The notes: generated by a model from the letters alone, not told the origin. DNA of 64,000 nt from RBG-16-57-11 sp964503145 (GCA_964503145.1 CAZCYV010000016.1:31921-95920), one strand, 5' to 3'. Positions 48,968 through 58,070 are shown, numbered from the stretch's first letter. Made by a program: numbers and translations.

Positions 48968-49525
48968 ATGATCGATGTGAACGACCTGAGAAAAGGGGTG
49001 ACTTTCGAATATGATGGTAACCTGTACAAGGTGCTGGATTATCACCATCATAAGCCTGGGCGTGGCAACGCCACCATCCGGGTGAAGATCGTCAATTTGC
49101 GATCGGGGACCATTGTAGAGCAGACTTTTACCTCTGGCGACCGCGTTCAAGATGTGCGCCTGGATTACCACAATGTACAGTTCCTGTACTCGGATGGCGA
49201 TTTCTATCACTTCATGGACCTGGACACCTACGATCAACCGGCGCTCTCAAAAGAGGTCGTCGGCGAGGCCGGTCAGTATCTTAAGGAGGGCCTGGAGTGC
49301 AAACTCACCTTCTATGAGGGCCAGCCGCTGGATATCGAGCTTCCGCTCACCGTCGATATGGAAGTCGTAGAGAGCGAGATGGCGGTTCGGGGCGATACAG
49401 CGACCGGGGTGACCAAGAAGGTGGTCACTGAAACCGGTCTGCAAGTACAGGTGCCCGCCTTTGTCGAGGTTGGAGATATCATCCGCATCAATACCAGCAC
49501 CGGCAGCTATGTCACGCGGGTCTGA
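48968..49525 (+). CDS. efp: Translation elongation factor P
   Basis: 185 aa, the normal length. The three-domain beta-barrel protein helps ribosomes through polyproline stretches. The tip loop reads 'HHHKPGRGNA', placing Arg (R32) where E. coli has the modified Lys. That matches unmodified-Arg types such as Thermus, or the rhamnosylated-Arg type, but no EarP, EpmA or EpmB gene is in the window. The C-terminus 'TGLQVQVPAFVEVGDIIRIN' is typical. GGATTTCAAGC precedes the ATG; the long leader carries a terminator-like hairpin. Confidence 0.97.
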   Translation: MIDVNDLRKGVTFEYDGNLYKVLDYHHHKPGRGNATIRVKIVNLRSGTIVEQTFTSGDRVQDVRLDYHNVQFLYSDGDFYHFMDLDTYDQPALSKEVVGEAGQYLKEGLECKLTFYEGQPLDIELPLTVDMEVVESEMAVRGDTATGVTKKVVTETGLQVQVPAFVEVGDIIRINTSTGSYVTRV

Positions 49526-49582
49526 CCCAGGGCGCTACGCCGCTACCTGTCGCAGTTCATCGATCTGGTCTGCCCCACAGCG

Positions 49583-49921
49583 ATGAGAACACCGGCTGGG
49601 AAAGAGTGCCAGTACTTTTATGGCGACTATTACCGCGGTCGCCAGCGCGAGGAGTGCCGTTTGCTGGCGACCGCCTCTCCGCCATTGCCCTGGCGCAGAG
49701 ACTTGTGCAACACCTGCCCGGTGCCGGATATCCTGCGCGCCAACGCCTGTGAACACATGACCCTGATCCCTCGGCTGGAGCGTTCCTTCCCTTTCGTCAA
49801 GCAGCAAGTCAAAGTGCAGACTTATTGCGATCTTTCGCAGCGCAGCGGTTTTGATCCTCACGTCGGTTGTGGTCAGTGTCACCCGCTGCCATCCGCTTTC
49901 ATTGGGGAGGACAGGCCTTAG
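49583..49921 (+). CDS. Small Cys-rich protein of unknown function
   Basis: 112 aa. Seven or so cysteines, including 'CNTCPVPDIL' (CxxC) and 'GCGQCHPLP', suggest metal or Fe-S binding. 'CQYFYGDYYRGRQREECRLL' opens the chain. No family recognised. The ATG at 49583 has no clear ribosome site; it lies 58 bp after efp and 43 bp before the HAD-DinB gene. Confidence 0.6.
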   Translation: MRTPAGKECQYFYGDYYRGRQREECRLLATASPPLPWRRDLCNTCPVPDILRANACEHMTLIPRLERSFPFVKQQVKVQTYCDLSQRSGFDPHVGCGQCHPLPSAFIGEDRP

Positions 49922-49963
49922 ACTGTTCTCCTCTTTGCCGCCCGCCTAGTGGGAGGTCTTCCT

Positions 49964-51178
49964 TTGAGCCTGACATTGTTACTTGACCTCGATAATACGC
50001 TCTTGAAGAACGACATCGACTCGTTCTTGCCGCATTACCTGCAAGCCTTTGCTCGCCAGGTCGCCGGTCAGATCGACCCAGATCGATTCATCCAGGCGCT
50101 GCTCGCCGGGACGCAGGCCATGGCAACCAACCGTCGCCCGGACCTCACCCTGCGCGAAGCGTTCGATGCGGTGTTCTTCCCCTGGCTGGGAGTGGATGTC
50201 GCCACGTTCCAGCGCATCGCCGATGACTTTTATGAGCGGATTTTCCCCACTTTGCGCGGGCTGACCCAGCCTTATCCCCAGGCCAGCGCGCTGGTCAAGG
50301 CCTGCCTGGAACGCGGCTACCGGCTGGCTGTGGCGACCAATCCGTTGTTCCCTTACACGGCGATTTTACAACGATTGGCCTGGGCCGACCTTCCGCTGGA
50401 AAACAATCCCTTTGAGTTGATCTCATCCTACGAGACTTTCCATTTTGCCAAGCCAGAGCCGGCCTACTTTACGGAGTTACTGGCGCGCATGGGTTGGCCA
50501 GATGGCCCGGTAGTGGTCGTCGGCGATGACCTGGAGCGCGATGTAGCTGCCAGCCGGCGCGCCGGTTTGCCGGCGTTTTGGATCACCCAAGATGGGGAGT
50601 CTGCGCCCACGGGGCCTCGAGCGCCTGCTGCCAGCGGGCGTCTCGATGACCTGTTGCCCTGGATCGACTCGACCCCTGTGGAAGAATTGCGACAAGATCT
50701 CAGCCAGCCGGAATCTTTGATGGCGGTGCTCTATTCCACACCTGCAGCGCTGGACAGCCTTTGCCGTGACCTTCCCGAAGCGGCCTGGTCCGTTCACCCT
50801 CAGCCCGGAGAATGGGGCCTGACGGAGGTCGCCTGTCATTTGCGCGATGTGGAGCAAGAAGTCAATCTGCTGCGGGTCCGCCGCCTGTTGTCGGAAAACA
50901 ATCCGTTTCTTTCGGGAGAGGACACCGATCCCTGGGCGGAGGCGCGGGGGTATCGCTTCCAGAATGGCCCCCAGGCGCTGCGCCAGTTTATCGCCGCGCG
51001 CATCGAACTGATCGCCTTATTGGAAAGCATGCCCGCCGAATGCTGGCAGGCTACTGCACGCCACGCCATTTTTGGCCCTACCACACTGTTCGAACTCGTT
51101 AGCATCCTCTCGGCGCATGATCGGTTGCACGTCCAGCAAGTGCACACGATTCTCAAATCCATCTCTGCCCTGCCTTAA
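49964..51178 (+). CDS. HAD-family hydrolase fused to a DinB-like domain
   Basis: 404 aa from the TTG at 49964, chosen because GGAGGT sits 7 bp upstream; a GTG at 49949 overlaps that site. N-terminal HAD domain: 'LLLDLDNTLLKND' (nucleophile Asp), 'RLAVATNPLFPYTAILQRL', and 'VVVVGDDLERDVAASRRAG'. The C-terminal half (from about residue 250) is a DinB-like four-helix domain: 'SVHPQPGEWGLTEVACHLRD' and 'LSAHDRLHVQQVHTIL', with metal-type His residues. DinB domains bind metals and catalyse thiol or transferase chemistry. The fusion is uncommon. Substrates unknown. Confidence 0.8.
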   Translation: MSLTLLLDLDNTLLKNDIDSFLPHYLQAFARQVAGQIDPDRFIQALLAGTQAMATNRRPDLTLREAFDAVFFPWLGVDVATFQRIADDFYERIFPTLRGLTQPYPQASALVKACLERGYRLAVATNPLFPYTAILQRLAWADLPLENNPFELISSYETFHFAKPEPAYFTELLARMGWPDGPVVVVGDDLERDVAASRRAGLPAFWITQDGESAPTGPRAPAASGRLDDLLPWIDSTPVEELRQDLSQPESLMAVLYSTPAALDSLCRDLPEAAWSVHPQPGEWGLTEVACHLRDVEQEVNLLRVRRLLSENNPFLSGEDTDPWAEARGYRFQNGPQALRQFIAARIELIALLESMPAECWQATARHAIFGPTTLFELVSILSAHDRLHVQQVHTILKSISALP

Positions 51179-51273
51179 TGGGCAAATCCAGGCGTTCGTG
51201 ATCTAGGAATGCCGGTTTATTTCCACTGCCCTGGGGTCCCTTGAACCGAATTGGCTGAAAACGCCTCGAATCG

Positions 51274-51292
51274 ACCCAATTTGGGTTATTAT
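51274..51292 (+). promoter_or_regulatory. Inverted repeat next to a -10-like element before fabF
   Basis: ACCCAA-T-TTGGGT (51274-51286) is a perfect 6-bp inverted repeat abutting TATTAT (51287-51292). An operator placed directly beside a -10 would suit a repressor of fatty-acid genes, but no FapR/FabR gene is present. The rest of the 249-bp gap (51179-51427) shows nothing else. Confidence 0.4.
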
Positions 51293-51427
51293 TCTCAATC
51301 AGGTAAATCCTTGATTCCAAATTTCAGTGAGTTATTCCAAAGTAGAGTGCATTCTCCCCATAACGAGACGTATGCTTTTGCTCGCCGGGGTACGGTCATT
51401 TAGGGATGTCAGATGAAGGAGGTGACC

Positions 51428-52705
51428 ATGCGTAAGCGGGTCGTGATAACGGGTCTGGGCGCAATCAGCCCATTGGGCAATGATGTGGACAGCCTGTGGC
51501 AGGGGTTGATCGCTGGTCGGTCGGGGGTGGATTACATCACCCACTACGATACCAGCGAGCACAAGACCAAATTCGCCGCTCTGGTGAAGGCCTTCGATGG
51601 GGCGGCGTTGTTCGGCGCGCGGGAAGTGCGCCGCATCGACCGTTTTGCCCAATTTGCCCTGGCCGCGGCCATGCAAGCGGTGCAAGACGCGCGGCTGGAG
51701 ATCAGCGATGGCAATCGAGACCGCATCGGTTGTGTGATCGGCTCGGGCATCGGCGGCATCAGCACCCTTTTTGAACAGGTGCAGGTGTATAACCAGCGCG
51801 GCCCCTCTCGCGTCAGCCCATTTTTGGTGCCGATGATGATCCCCGACTCCGCCGGAGGCATGGTCGCCATCCATCTGGGCGTGCGCGGCCCGAACATGGC
51901 CGTGGTCACCGCCTGCGCCACCGGCACCAATGCCATTGGTGAGGCTGCAGAGATCATCCGCCGCGGCCAGGCCGACGTGATGCTTGCCGGAGGCAGCGAA
52001 GCCGGGATCATCCCCATCGCGATGGCCGCGTTGAACTCGATGACTGCCCTTTCCACGCGCAACGACAATCCACAAGGCGCTTCTCGCCCCTTTGATTTGC
52101 ATCGCGATGGTTTCGTCATGGGCGAAGGCGCGGGGATCTTGGTGCTGGAATCCCTGGAGCATGCCCAGGCGCGGCGCGCTCCCATCCTGGCGGAGGTGCT
52201 GGGATATGGCTCGACCAATGACGCCTATCATATCTCCGCGCCGGCGGAGAACGGGGCTGGGGCAGCCAGTTGTATGCGCATGGCGCTCGACGACGCCGGT
52301 TTGAGCGTGTCGGACATCGATTACATCAACGCGCATGGTACCAGCACCCCATTGAATGACAAAAGCGAGACCGCCGCAATCAAGACTGTCTTCGGCGAAA
52401 CGGCGTATCGAATACCGGTGTCGTCCACCAAGTCGATGATTGGGCACTTGCTGGGCGCATCGGGAGCGATCGAGGCCCTGATTTGTGTCAAGGTGCTGCA
52501 AGAAGAGCTGCTGCCGCCCACCATCAATTATGAGACCCCCGATCCAGAGTGTGACCTGGATTATGTCCCCAATCAGGCGCGCCGGGCGTCCGTGCGCCGG
52601 GTGATGTCGAACTCTTTTGGCTTCGGAGGGCACAATGCGGCCATCATCCTCGGCAAGTTCGAGGCGGTGCAGAGCGGCGTCGACTCGAGGGAGGTTGGTT
52701 TATGA
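51428..52705 (+). CDS. fabF: Beta-ketoacyl-ACP synthase II (FabF)
   Basis: 425 aa. Catalytic triad C163 ('VTACATGTNAIGEA'), H303 ('NAHGTSTPLND') and H340 ('SMIGHLLGASGAIEA') at the same numbers as in E. coli FabF. It elongates acyl-ACP chains with malonyl-ACP. The ATG at 51428 is preceded by AAGGAGGTGA, a full anti-Shine-Dalgarno match; a frame opening at 51413 would put the start inside that site. It overlaps fabH by 4 bp. No acpP, fabD or fabG is adjacent. Confidence 0.96.
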   Translation: MRKRVVITGLGAISPLGNDVDSLWQGLIAGRSGVDYITHYDTSEHKTKFAALVKAFDGAALFGAREVRRIDRFAQFALAAAMQAVQDARLEISDGNRDRIGCVIGSGIGGISTLFEQVQVYNQRGPSRVSPFLVPMMIPDSAGGMVAIHLGVRGPNMAVVTACATGTNAIGEAAEIIRRGQADVMLAGGSEAGIIPIAMAALNSMTALSTRNDNPQGASRPFDLHRDGFVMGEGAGILVLESLEHAQARRAPILAEVLGYGSTNDAYHISAPAENGAGAASCMRMALDDAGLSVSDIDYINAHGTSTPLNDKSETAAIKTVFGETAYRIPVSSTKSMIGHLLGASGAIEALICVKVLQEELLPPTINYETPDPECDLDYVPNQARRASVRRVMSNSFGFGGHNAAIILGKFEAVQSGVDSREVGL

Positions 52706-53817
52706 GTCCTTATGCTCACATTACCGGATGGGGGATGGCAGTGCCGCAGAGGGTCGTCACGAACGGTGAGTTGGCGCAGCGCATCGATACCTCCGATGAA
52801 TGGATCCGTTCCCGCACTGGCATCCGTGAGCGCCGCATCGCCAGCGACGAGCAAACTTCTGCCTCGCTGGGGGCGGAGGCTGCGCAACGTGCTCTGGATA
52901 TGGCCCGGTTGAATCCGGCCGATCTGGAACTGATCATCGTGGCGACCTCTTCACCCGAATATGTCTTCCCGGCGACCGCCTGTCTGATCCAGGATCGCCT
53001 GGGAGCCAGCAAGGCAGGCGCGTTCGATCTGCTGGCTGCCTGTTCGGGTTTCATCTATGCTCTGAACATGGGCACCCAGGCCATTCGCACCGGCACAGTC
53101 AAGAACGCCCTGATTATCGGCGCAGAAACGCTCTCCCGCATCGTGGATTGGAATGACCGAAACACCTGCGTTTTGTTCGGCGATGGCGCTGGGGCCTTCG
53201 TACTCCAGGCTTCGCCAGAGCAGGGCGGGCTGATCTCGGCAGTGATGCGTTCCGATGGCTCAGGCGGCGATTTGTTGATCCTGCCGGGCGGCGGTAGTCG
53301 CATCCCGGCTACACAAAAGTCCGTCCAGGCAGGACTCCACTATTTGCAAATGAACGGGCGGGAGGTCTTTCGCTTTGCCTCGCGCGTCCTGGCCCAGTCA
53401 ACTGAAGAGGCGGTCAAGAAAGCGCAGCTCACCCTGGATGACATTCAATTGATCATCCCACATCAGGCCAACCAGCGCATCATCGAGTCGGCGCTGCGCG
53501 GCCTGAATTTCCCCATAGAACGCTGCGTGATTAACCTGGATCGTTACGGCAATACCTCGACCGCCTCTATCCCGATTGCTACCTGCGAGGCAGTGCAGCA
53601 AGGGCGGTTGAAGCCCGGCGATAAGGTGGTTTTCGTCGGTTTTGGGGCGGGGTTGACCTGGGGTGCGGCGGTGGTCGTATGGAACGCGCCGCTGCCCGCA
53701 GGCCGCCGCGCCTTGCCCTGGCGCTACCGTCTGTACGCCCGCCTGCGCTCGCTCATCAAACGCGCCTTGAGGCGTTTGGATGTCCTGGTTTGGGGGCGGC
53801 GCAACCCCTATCTCTAG
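52702..53817 (+). CDS. fabH: Beta-ketoacyl-ACP synthase III (FabH)
   Basis: 371 aa, about 40 longer than usual because of a basic C-terminal tail after the normal end ('FGAGLTWGAAVVVW'). Catalytic C114 ('LLAACSGFIYALNMG'), H254 ('IIPHQANQRIIES') and N284 ('YGNTSTASIPIA') are all present. It primes fatty-acid synthesis from acetyl- or branched acyl-CoA and malonyl-ACP. The ATG overlaps the fabF stop by 4 bp (ATGA). A hairpin follows 49 bp after the stop. Confidence 0.95.
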   Translation: MSPYAHITGWGMAVPQRVVTNGELAQRIDTSDEWIRSRTGIRERRIASDEQTSASLGAEAAQRALDMARLNPADLELIIVATSSPEYVFPATACLIQDRLGASKAGAFDLLAACSGFIYALNMGTQAIRTGTVKNALIIGAETLSRIVDWNDRNTCVLFGDGAGAFVLQASPEQGGLISAVMRSDGSGGDLLILPGGGSRIPATQKSVQAGLHYLQMNGREVFRFASRVLAQSTEEAVKKAQLTLDDIQLIIPHQANQRIIESALRGLNFPIERCVINLDRYGNTSTASIPIATCEAVQQGRLKPGDKVVFVGFGAGLTWGAAVVVWNAPLPAGRRALPWRYRLYARLRSLIKRALRRLDVLVWGRRNPYL

Positions 53818-53865
53818 TGTTCATCGCCGGCCCAGCTTTTAGGCTGTTTCACTACATCTTTGCAA

Positions 53866-53899
53866 GGGGTCTTGCGGTCAACCATCCCGCAAAGACCCC
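53866..53899 (+). terminator. Hairpin downstream of fabH
   Basis: GGGGTCTTGCGG (53866-53877) pairs with 53887-53899 with one bulge. There is no U-run after it, so termination by this hairpin alone is uncertain. Confidence 0.4.
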
Positions 53900-53970
53900 C
53901 TGTGAATGTTAGAACGGTGTTAGAAATCACTTTTTTCTACAGGCAATTCCTACCAAGCGGGGGCTGAGGT

Positions 53971-53979
53971 TGGTATAAT
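53971..53979 (+). promoter_or_regulatory. Extended -10 promoter TGGTATAAT of ftsH
   Basis: A perfect TGG-TATAAT with no good -35. Unlike the kinase and glycosidase promoters it leaves a leader of about 30 nt, enough for the TTGGAGG site before the GTG at 54017. Confidence 0.6.
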
Positions 53980-54016
53980 TTCCACGATAAAAAGTGGTTC
54001 TTTTTTTGGAGGTACA

Positions 54017-55879
54017 GTGAATCCTACTCGCAACCGATCCTCGATTATATACCTGCTGTTGTTCATCGCCATCATCTCGATGGTGGTGTACAACTTTACG
54101 CAGAATCCGTCAGCTCAGCAAGCCCTGACGATCAATGAGGTGGCGGCGGCGATTCAAAAAGGGGCAGTCAAGACGATCACGGAGAGCGACAACAGCCTGA
54201 CGATTGTCTTTAGCGATGGGACACAGCAGAAATCACACAAAGAGAGCAGTTCCACCCTGGTCGATCAGCTCAAGGCGCTGGGCGTGACGACCGAGCAGCT
54301 TCAGCCAGACAAGGTAAAGATCAACATCGAGCCCCCCAGCGCCTGGATCAACATCGCCACGGTTATTGGTTATATCTTGCCGTTCGTCATCCTAGCGGGC
54401 GTCTTCTGGTTCGTCTTCCGCCAGGCGCAGGGCAGCAACAACGCCGCTATGTCCTTTGGCAAATCCCGCGCCCGCATGTTCACCGGCGATCAGCCCTCGG
54501 TCACTTTCCAGGATGTAGCCGGCGTAGAAGAGGCCAAGGAAGAACTTAAGGAAGTAGTAGAATTTCTGCGGGAGCCCGAGAAGTTCATCTCCCTGGGGGC
54601 GCGCATTCCCAAGGGCGTGCTTCTGGTTGGCCCTCCTGGCACAGGTAAGACGCTGCTGGCCAAGGCTGTTTCGGGTGAAGCAGGCGTGCCTTTCTTCTCC
54701 ATCTCCGGCTCGGAATTCGTCGAAATGTTCGTCGGCGTCGGCGCCAGCCGGGTGCGCGACCTGTTCGATCAGGCCAAGCGCCATTCGCCGTGTATCGTAT
54801 TCGTGGACGAAATCGATGCAGTCGGCCGCCAGCGCGGCGCCGGATTAGGCGGCAGCCACGACGAACGTGAGCAGACGCTAAACCAGATGCTGGTGGAGAT
54901 GGACGGCTTTGACACCGATACCAACGTGATCATCATGGCTGCCACTAACCGCCCGGACATCCTCGATCCGGCGCTACTGCGCCCCGGACGTTTCGACCGC
55001 CGGGTGGTGCTCGACCGCCCCGACATGCGCGGCCGCGAGATGATCTTGAAAGTGCACACCAAGGGCAAGCCTCTGGCTCCCGATGTTGACCTTTCCGTGC
55101 TGGCTCGCTCGACGCCGGGCTTTGTCGGCGCCGATCTGGAGAACTTGGTCAATGAGGCTGCCATCCTAGCGGCGCGGCGCAACAAAAAGGTGATTGGCCA
55201 GGCGGAACTGGAAGAGGCCATCGAACGCGTCATCGCCGGCCCAGAGCGCAAGAGCCGGCTGATCAGCGAAGACGAGAAGCGCATCGTCGCCTACCATGAG
55301 GCTGGGCACGCGGTAGTGATGAACGCGCTGCCGGAGGCAGATCCGGTTCGCAAGGTGTCCATCATCGCTCGCGGCATGGCGGGCGGCTATACCCTGGCCC
55401 TGCCGGAGGAAGATCGCACGCTGATGGCGCGCAAGAAGATGATTGCCGATATGGTCGGCCTGCTGGGTGGGCGCGCCGCTGAAGAACTAGTCTTCGATGA
55501 CATCACTTCGGGCGCTTCCAATGACCTGGAGCGTGTCACCCGTCTGGCGCGGGCCATGGTCACTCGCCTGGGCATGAGCGATCAGCTCGGCCCAATGGTG
55601 TACGGCCAAAAGGAAGAACTGATCTTCCTGGGTCGCGAAATTTCCGAGCAGCGCGATTACTCTGAAGCAGTGGCTGAGGAGATCGACTCCGAAGTGCGCC
55701 GAATCGTCGCCGACGCCTATGAGCGGGCGCGCCAGATCCTGATCGAATATCGCGACAAACTGGACGCGGTAGCCAAGCGCCTGCTGGAGGTCGAGACGAT
55801 CTCTCAAGAAGAGTTCGAGGCAATCTTCCCGCCGCCCTATCCGCACAAGACCGGCACGCCGATGCCTACGGCGATCTGA
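54017..55879 (+). CDS. ftsH: Membrane AAA+ zinc protease FtsH
   Basis: 620 aa. Two N-terminal membrane helices ('SIIYLLLFIAIISMVVYNF' and a second near residue 115) flank a periplasmic domain. The AAA module has Walker A 'GPPGTGKTLLAKAVSGE', Walker B 'IVFVDEIDAVGRQRG' and the SRH 'ATNRPDILDPALLRPGRFDR'. Zinc site HEAGH at 427-431 and later 'GRAAEELVFDDITSGASNDL'. It removes damaged membrane proteins and controls lipid enzymes in other bacteria. The GTG at 54017 follows TTGGAGGTAC. It is flanked by fabH and ygfZ. Confidence 0.97.
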   Translation: MNPTRNRSSIIYLLLFIAIISMVVYNFTQNPSAQQALTINEVAAAIQKGAVKTITESDNSLTIVFSDGTQQKSHKESSSTLVDQLKALGVTTEQLQPDKVKINIEPPSAWINIATVIGYILPFVILAGVFWFVFRQAQGSNNAAMSFGKSRARMFTGDQPSVTFQDVAGVEEAKEELKEVVEFLREPEKFISLGARIPKGVLLVGPPGTGKTLLAKAVSGEAGVPFFSISGSEFVEMFVGVGASRVRDLFDQAKRHSPCIVFVDEIDAVGRQRGAGLGGSHDEREQTLNQMLVEMDGFDTDTNVIIMAATNRPDILDPALLRPGRFDRRVVLDRPDMRGREMILKVHTKGKPLAPDVDLSVLARSTPGFVGADLENLVNEAAILAARRNKKVIGQAELEEAIERVIAGPERKSRLISEDEKRIVAYHEAGHAVVMNALPEADPVRKVSIIARGMAGGYTLALPEEDRTLMARKKMIADMVGLLGGRAAEELVFDDITSGASNDLERVTRLARAMVTRLGMSDQLGPMVYGQKEELIFLGREISEQRDYSEAVAEEIDSEVRRIVADAYERARQILIEYRDKLDAVAKRLLEVETISQEEFEAIFPPPYPHKTGTPMPTAI

Positions 55880-55916
55880 CCTCGCACACTCGCACACAGG
55901 AGTTTGCTTAAAGACA

Positions 55917-55961
55917 AGGGGTTTTTTGGCCCACCTGCGCCAGAAAACCCCTGATTTTATT
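55917..55961 (+). terminator. Intrinsic terminator after ftsH
   Basis: AGGGGTTTT (55917-55925) pairs with AAAACCCCT (55944-55952), with a further TTGG/CCAG pairing inside, followed by GATTTTATT. It lies 37 bp after the ftsH stop and just before ygfZ. Confidence 0.65.
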
Positions 55962-55979
55962 GCGAACGGAGCTGAATCG

Positions 55980-56963
55980 ATGGATGATACTCGCTTGAGT
56001 ATGGACGTCTCGGCGACACAAGCCGCAATGTATTACCCGGTGCTGATAGGCGGCTACCTGCGCATTCAGGGCGAGGATCGCATTGCCTTCCTGCAGCGCC
56101 AGACAACGAACGACCTGCACCTGTTGCGGCCGGGGCGCGCCGTCCTGACGGTGCTCACGACCCCTACAGCGCGCATCCTGGATGTGCTTTATGTGACGCC
56201 GCAGGTGGAGGCGCTGGGAGTGTTGACTCTTCCCGGACGCCGCGAAAGCACTGCGCGTTACCTCAAGAGTCGCATCTTCTTTATGGACAAGGTGACAGTC
56301 ATGGACGCCAGCGCCGAAATAGCCCAGTTCGACCTCATTGGCCCAGGCGCCTCAATCACTTTGAGGCAGTTCGGGATCGAGCCAGCGCTCCAGCCTAACC
56401 AGTTCGCCCAGGGGGCTTATGAAGGCGCCTCTCTGCAGGCTTTGGCGCTGGAGCCGGCCTTCGGCCTGGGGGTTCGGTTGCTTCTACCCGTTGAGGTCGC
56501 TGAAGCCTGGCAAGCCCACTTTGCCGCAACAGGGGTTGCCCGTCTTTCGGAAGAAGAATATTCCCTGCTCCGCATCGAGGCTGGCCTGCCAGCCGCTGAC
56601 GCCGAACTGAGCGAAGAGTACACCCCGCTGGAGGTGGGGCTAGAAGTGGCCGTTTCCGAGACCAAAGGCTGTTACACCGGCCAGGAAGTCCTGGCTCGCC
56701 AGGTCACTTATGATAAGGTAACTCAGCGCCTGTGCGGGCTGCGCCTGGAGCGCCGCGCCCGCCCGGGAGCGCGCATCTGGGCGGCGGACGGCAGCCCGGT
56801 GGGAAAAGTCACCTCGACGGCCACCTCGCCGCGCTTTGGAGAGATCGCTCTGGGCGTAGTCAAAAGACCCTACCACGAGCCTGGGACCATGCTGCGAGTG
56901 GGGGAGACATTCGATCTGGCTGGCGAGAGCCGGGCGGCGGCGCTGCCATTTCGAGCCTCTTGA
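55980..56963 (+). CDS. ygfZ: YgfZ/GcvT-like folate-binding protein
   Basis: 327 aa. The YgfZ signature KGCYTGQE at residues 229-236 carries the conserved Cys. The rest is the GcvT-like fold ('RIAFLQRQTTNDLHLLRPGR', 'ARILDVLYVTPQ', 'ALGVVKRPYHEPGT'). YgfZ supports Fe-S cluster assembly or repair with folate. The ATG at 55980 has CGGAGCTG upstream; an ATG at 56001 is an alternative. Confidence 0.9.
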   Translation: MDDTRLSMDVSATQAAMYYPVLIGGYLRIQGEDRIAFLQRQTTNDLHLLRPGRAVLTVLTTPTARILDVLYVTPQVEALGVLTLPGRRESTARYLKSRIFFMDKVTVMDASAEIAQFDLIGPGASITLRQFGIEPALQPNQFAQGAYEGASLQALALEPAFGLGVRLLLPVEVAEAWQAHFAATGVARLSEEEYSLLRIEAGLPAADAELSEEYTPLEVGLEVAVSETKGCYTGQEVLARQVTYDKVTQRLCGLRLERRARPGARIWAADGSPVGKVTSTATSPRFGEIALGVVKRPYHEPGTMLRVGETFDLAGESRAAALPFRAS

Positions 56964-57017
56964 CGCCGCTCTTTCCCTGAACGCGCCAATGGCATATGGC
57001 GACTACTGAGCGCCAGG

Positions 57018-58001
57018 CTAAACTGGCTCGGCGAGTTGTTCGCGCTCGTAGGCAATGACGCGTTTGAGGATTTCATCCAGGGAATAGCGCGGCTTGTAGC
57101 CGATCAACTCGGCGACCTTGCGCAGGCTGGGCACGCGCCGGTGCATATCCTCAAAACCGGGCGCATAAGCTTCCTCATAAGGGATAAAGCGAATCTTCGA
57201 CTCGCTTCCGGTCAGGGCGATGACCCTTTCAGCCAGTTCGACGATTGTGACCTCTTCGTCGTTTCCGATGTTGATCACCTCGCCGACCGCCTTGGGATTC
57301 ACGGCCAGTTCGGCGATCGCCCAGGTGACATCGGCGACATCGGCGAAGCAGCGCGATTGTTTGCCGTCGCCATAAACGGTGATATCTTGTCCGCTGAGTG
57401 CCTGGCGCACAAAACGCGGCACCACCATGCCATATTGCCCGGTCTGACGGGGTCCAACGGTGTTGAACAGGCGCACGATCACTACCGGCAGGCCAAACTG
57501 TCGATAGTAGGCCAGTCCCAGGAACTCATCCACCGCTTTGGAGGTGGCGTAAGCCCAGCGGCTGTGGGAGGTCGGCCCCATGACGCAATCGTCGCCTTCG
57601 CAAAAAGGTACCTTGGCGCCCTTGCCGTAAACTTCGGATGTTGAGGCGATCATCACCTTGCAGCCGTAACGATTGGCTGCCGTCAGCACCGCCTCGGTTC
57701 CCATGATGTTGGTTTCAATGGTGCGCACCGGATCTTCCACGATCAGCTTCACGCCTACCGCTGCTGCCAGATGGATCACGATGTCGGCTTCGCTGGTCAG
57801 ACGGTCCAAGACCTGGCTGTTGCGAATCGACTCGCGAACGAACATGAAATTTGGCAGCGCCCGCAGGTGTTGAATATTCTTGACCTGGCCCGTAGAAAGA
57901 TCGTCGATCACAGTCACCGAGTAACCGGAGTGCACCAACCGATCGCAGAGATGGCTGCCGATAAAACCTGCGCCCCCAGTGATCAAAACTCGTTCCTTCA
58001 T
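57018..58001 (-). CDS. NAD-dependent sugar-nucleotide epimerase/dehydratase (UDP-glucuronate decarboxylase-like)
   Basis: 327 aa, extended SDR family. 'VLITGGAGFIGSHLCDRL' binds NAD. The catalytic Ser/Thr, Tyr and Lys are in 'ASTSEVYG' and 'WAYATSKAVDEFL'. 'LFNTVGPRQTGQYGMVVPRF' and 'DGKQSRCFADVADV' point to the UDP-glucuronate decarboxylase / dTDP-sugar dehydratase branch, not GalE. The enzyme makes a nucleotide sugar for surface glycans. The ATG is at 58001. No glycosyltransferase is adjacent. Confidence 0.85.
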   Translation of the reverse strand: MKERVLITGGAGFIGSHLCDRLVHSGYSVTVIDDLSTGQVKNIQHLRALPNFMFVRESIRNSQVLDRLTSEADIVIHLAAAVGVKLIVEDPVRTIETNIMGTEAVLTAANRYGCKVMIASTSEVYGKGAKVPFCEGDDCVMGPTSHSRWAYATSKAVDEFLGLAYYRQFGLPVVIVRLFNTVGPRQTGQYGMVVPRFVRQALSGQDITVYGDGKQSRCFADVADVTWAIAELAVNPKAVGEVINIGNDEEVTIVELAERVIALTGSESKIRFIPYEEAYAPGFEDMHRRVPSLRKVAELIGYKPRYSLDEILKRVIAYEREQLAEPV

Positions 58002-58046
58002 CGCATTCTCCTCATAGGCTGAAATGATGACTTCTTACTGACAAAG

Positions 58047-58070
58047 CAGCGTGTTGATCATAACACGCTG
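58047..58070. promoter_or_regulatory. 24-nt inverted repeat upstream of the epimerase gene
   Basis: CAGCGTGTT and AACACGCTG arms (58047-58055 and 58062-58070) with a 6-nt centre form a perfect 9-bp inverted repeat. It lies between the epimerase start and the hairpin that follows the giant gene. It could be an operator for the epimerase or a simple hairpin. A stretch without genes of 224 bp holds this and the next element only. Confidence 0.4.

Noticed and set aside
53986..54010. Terminator in the ftsH leader (CCAC/GTGG stem with a run of T)
   Set aside because: The stem is only 4 bp; the T-run is more likely part of the A/T-rich ribosome-site region before TTGGAGG.
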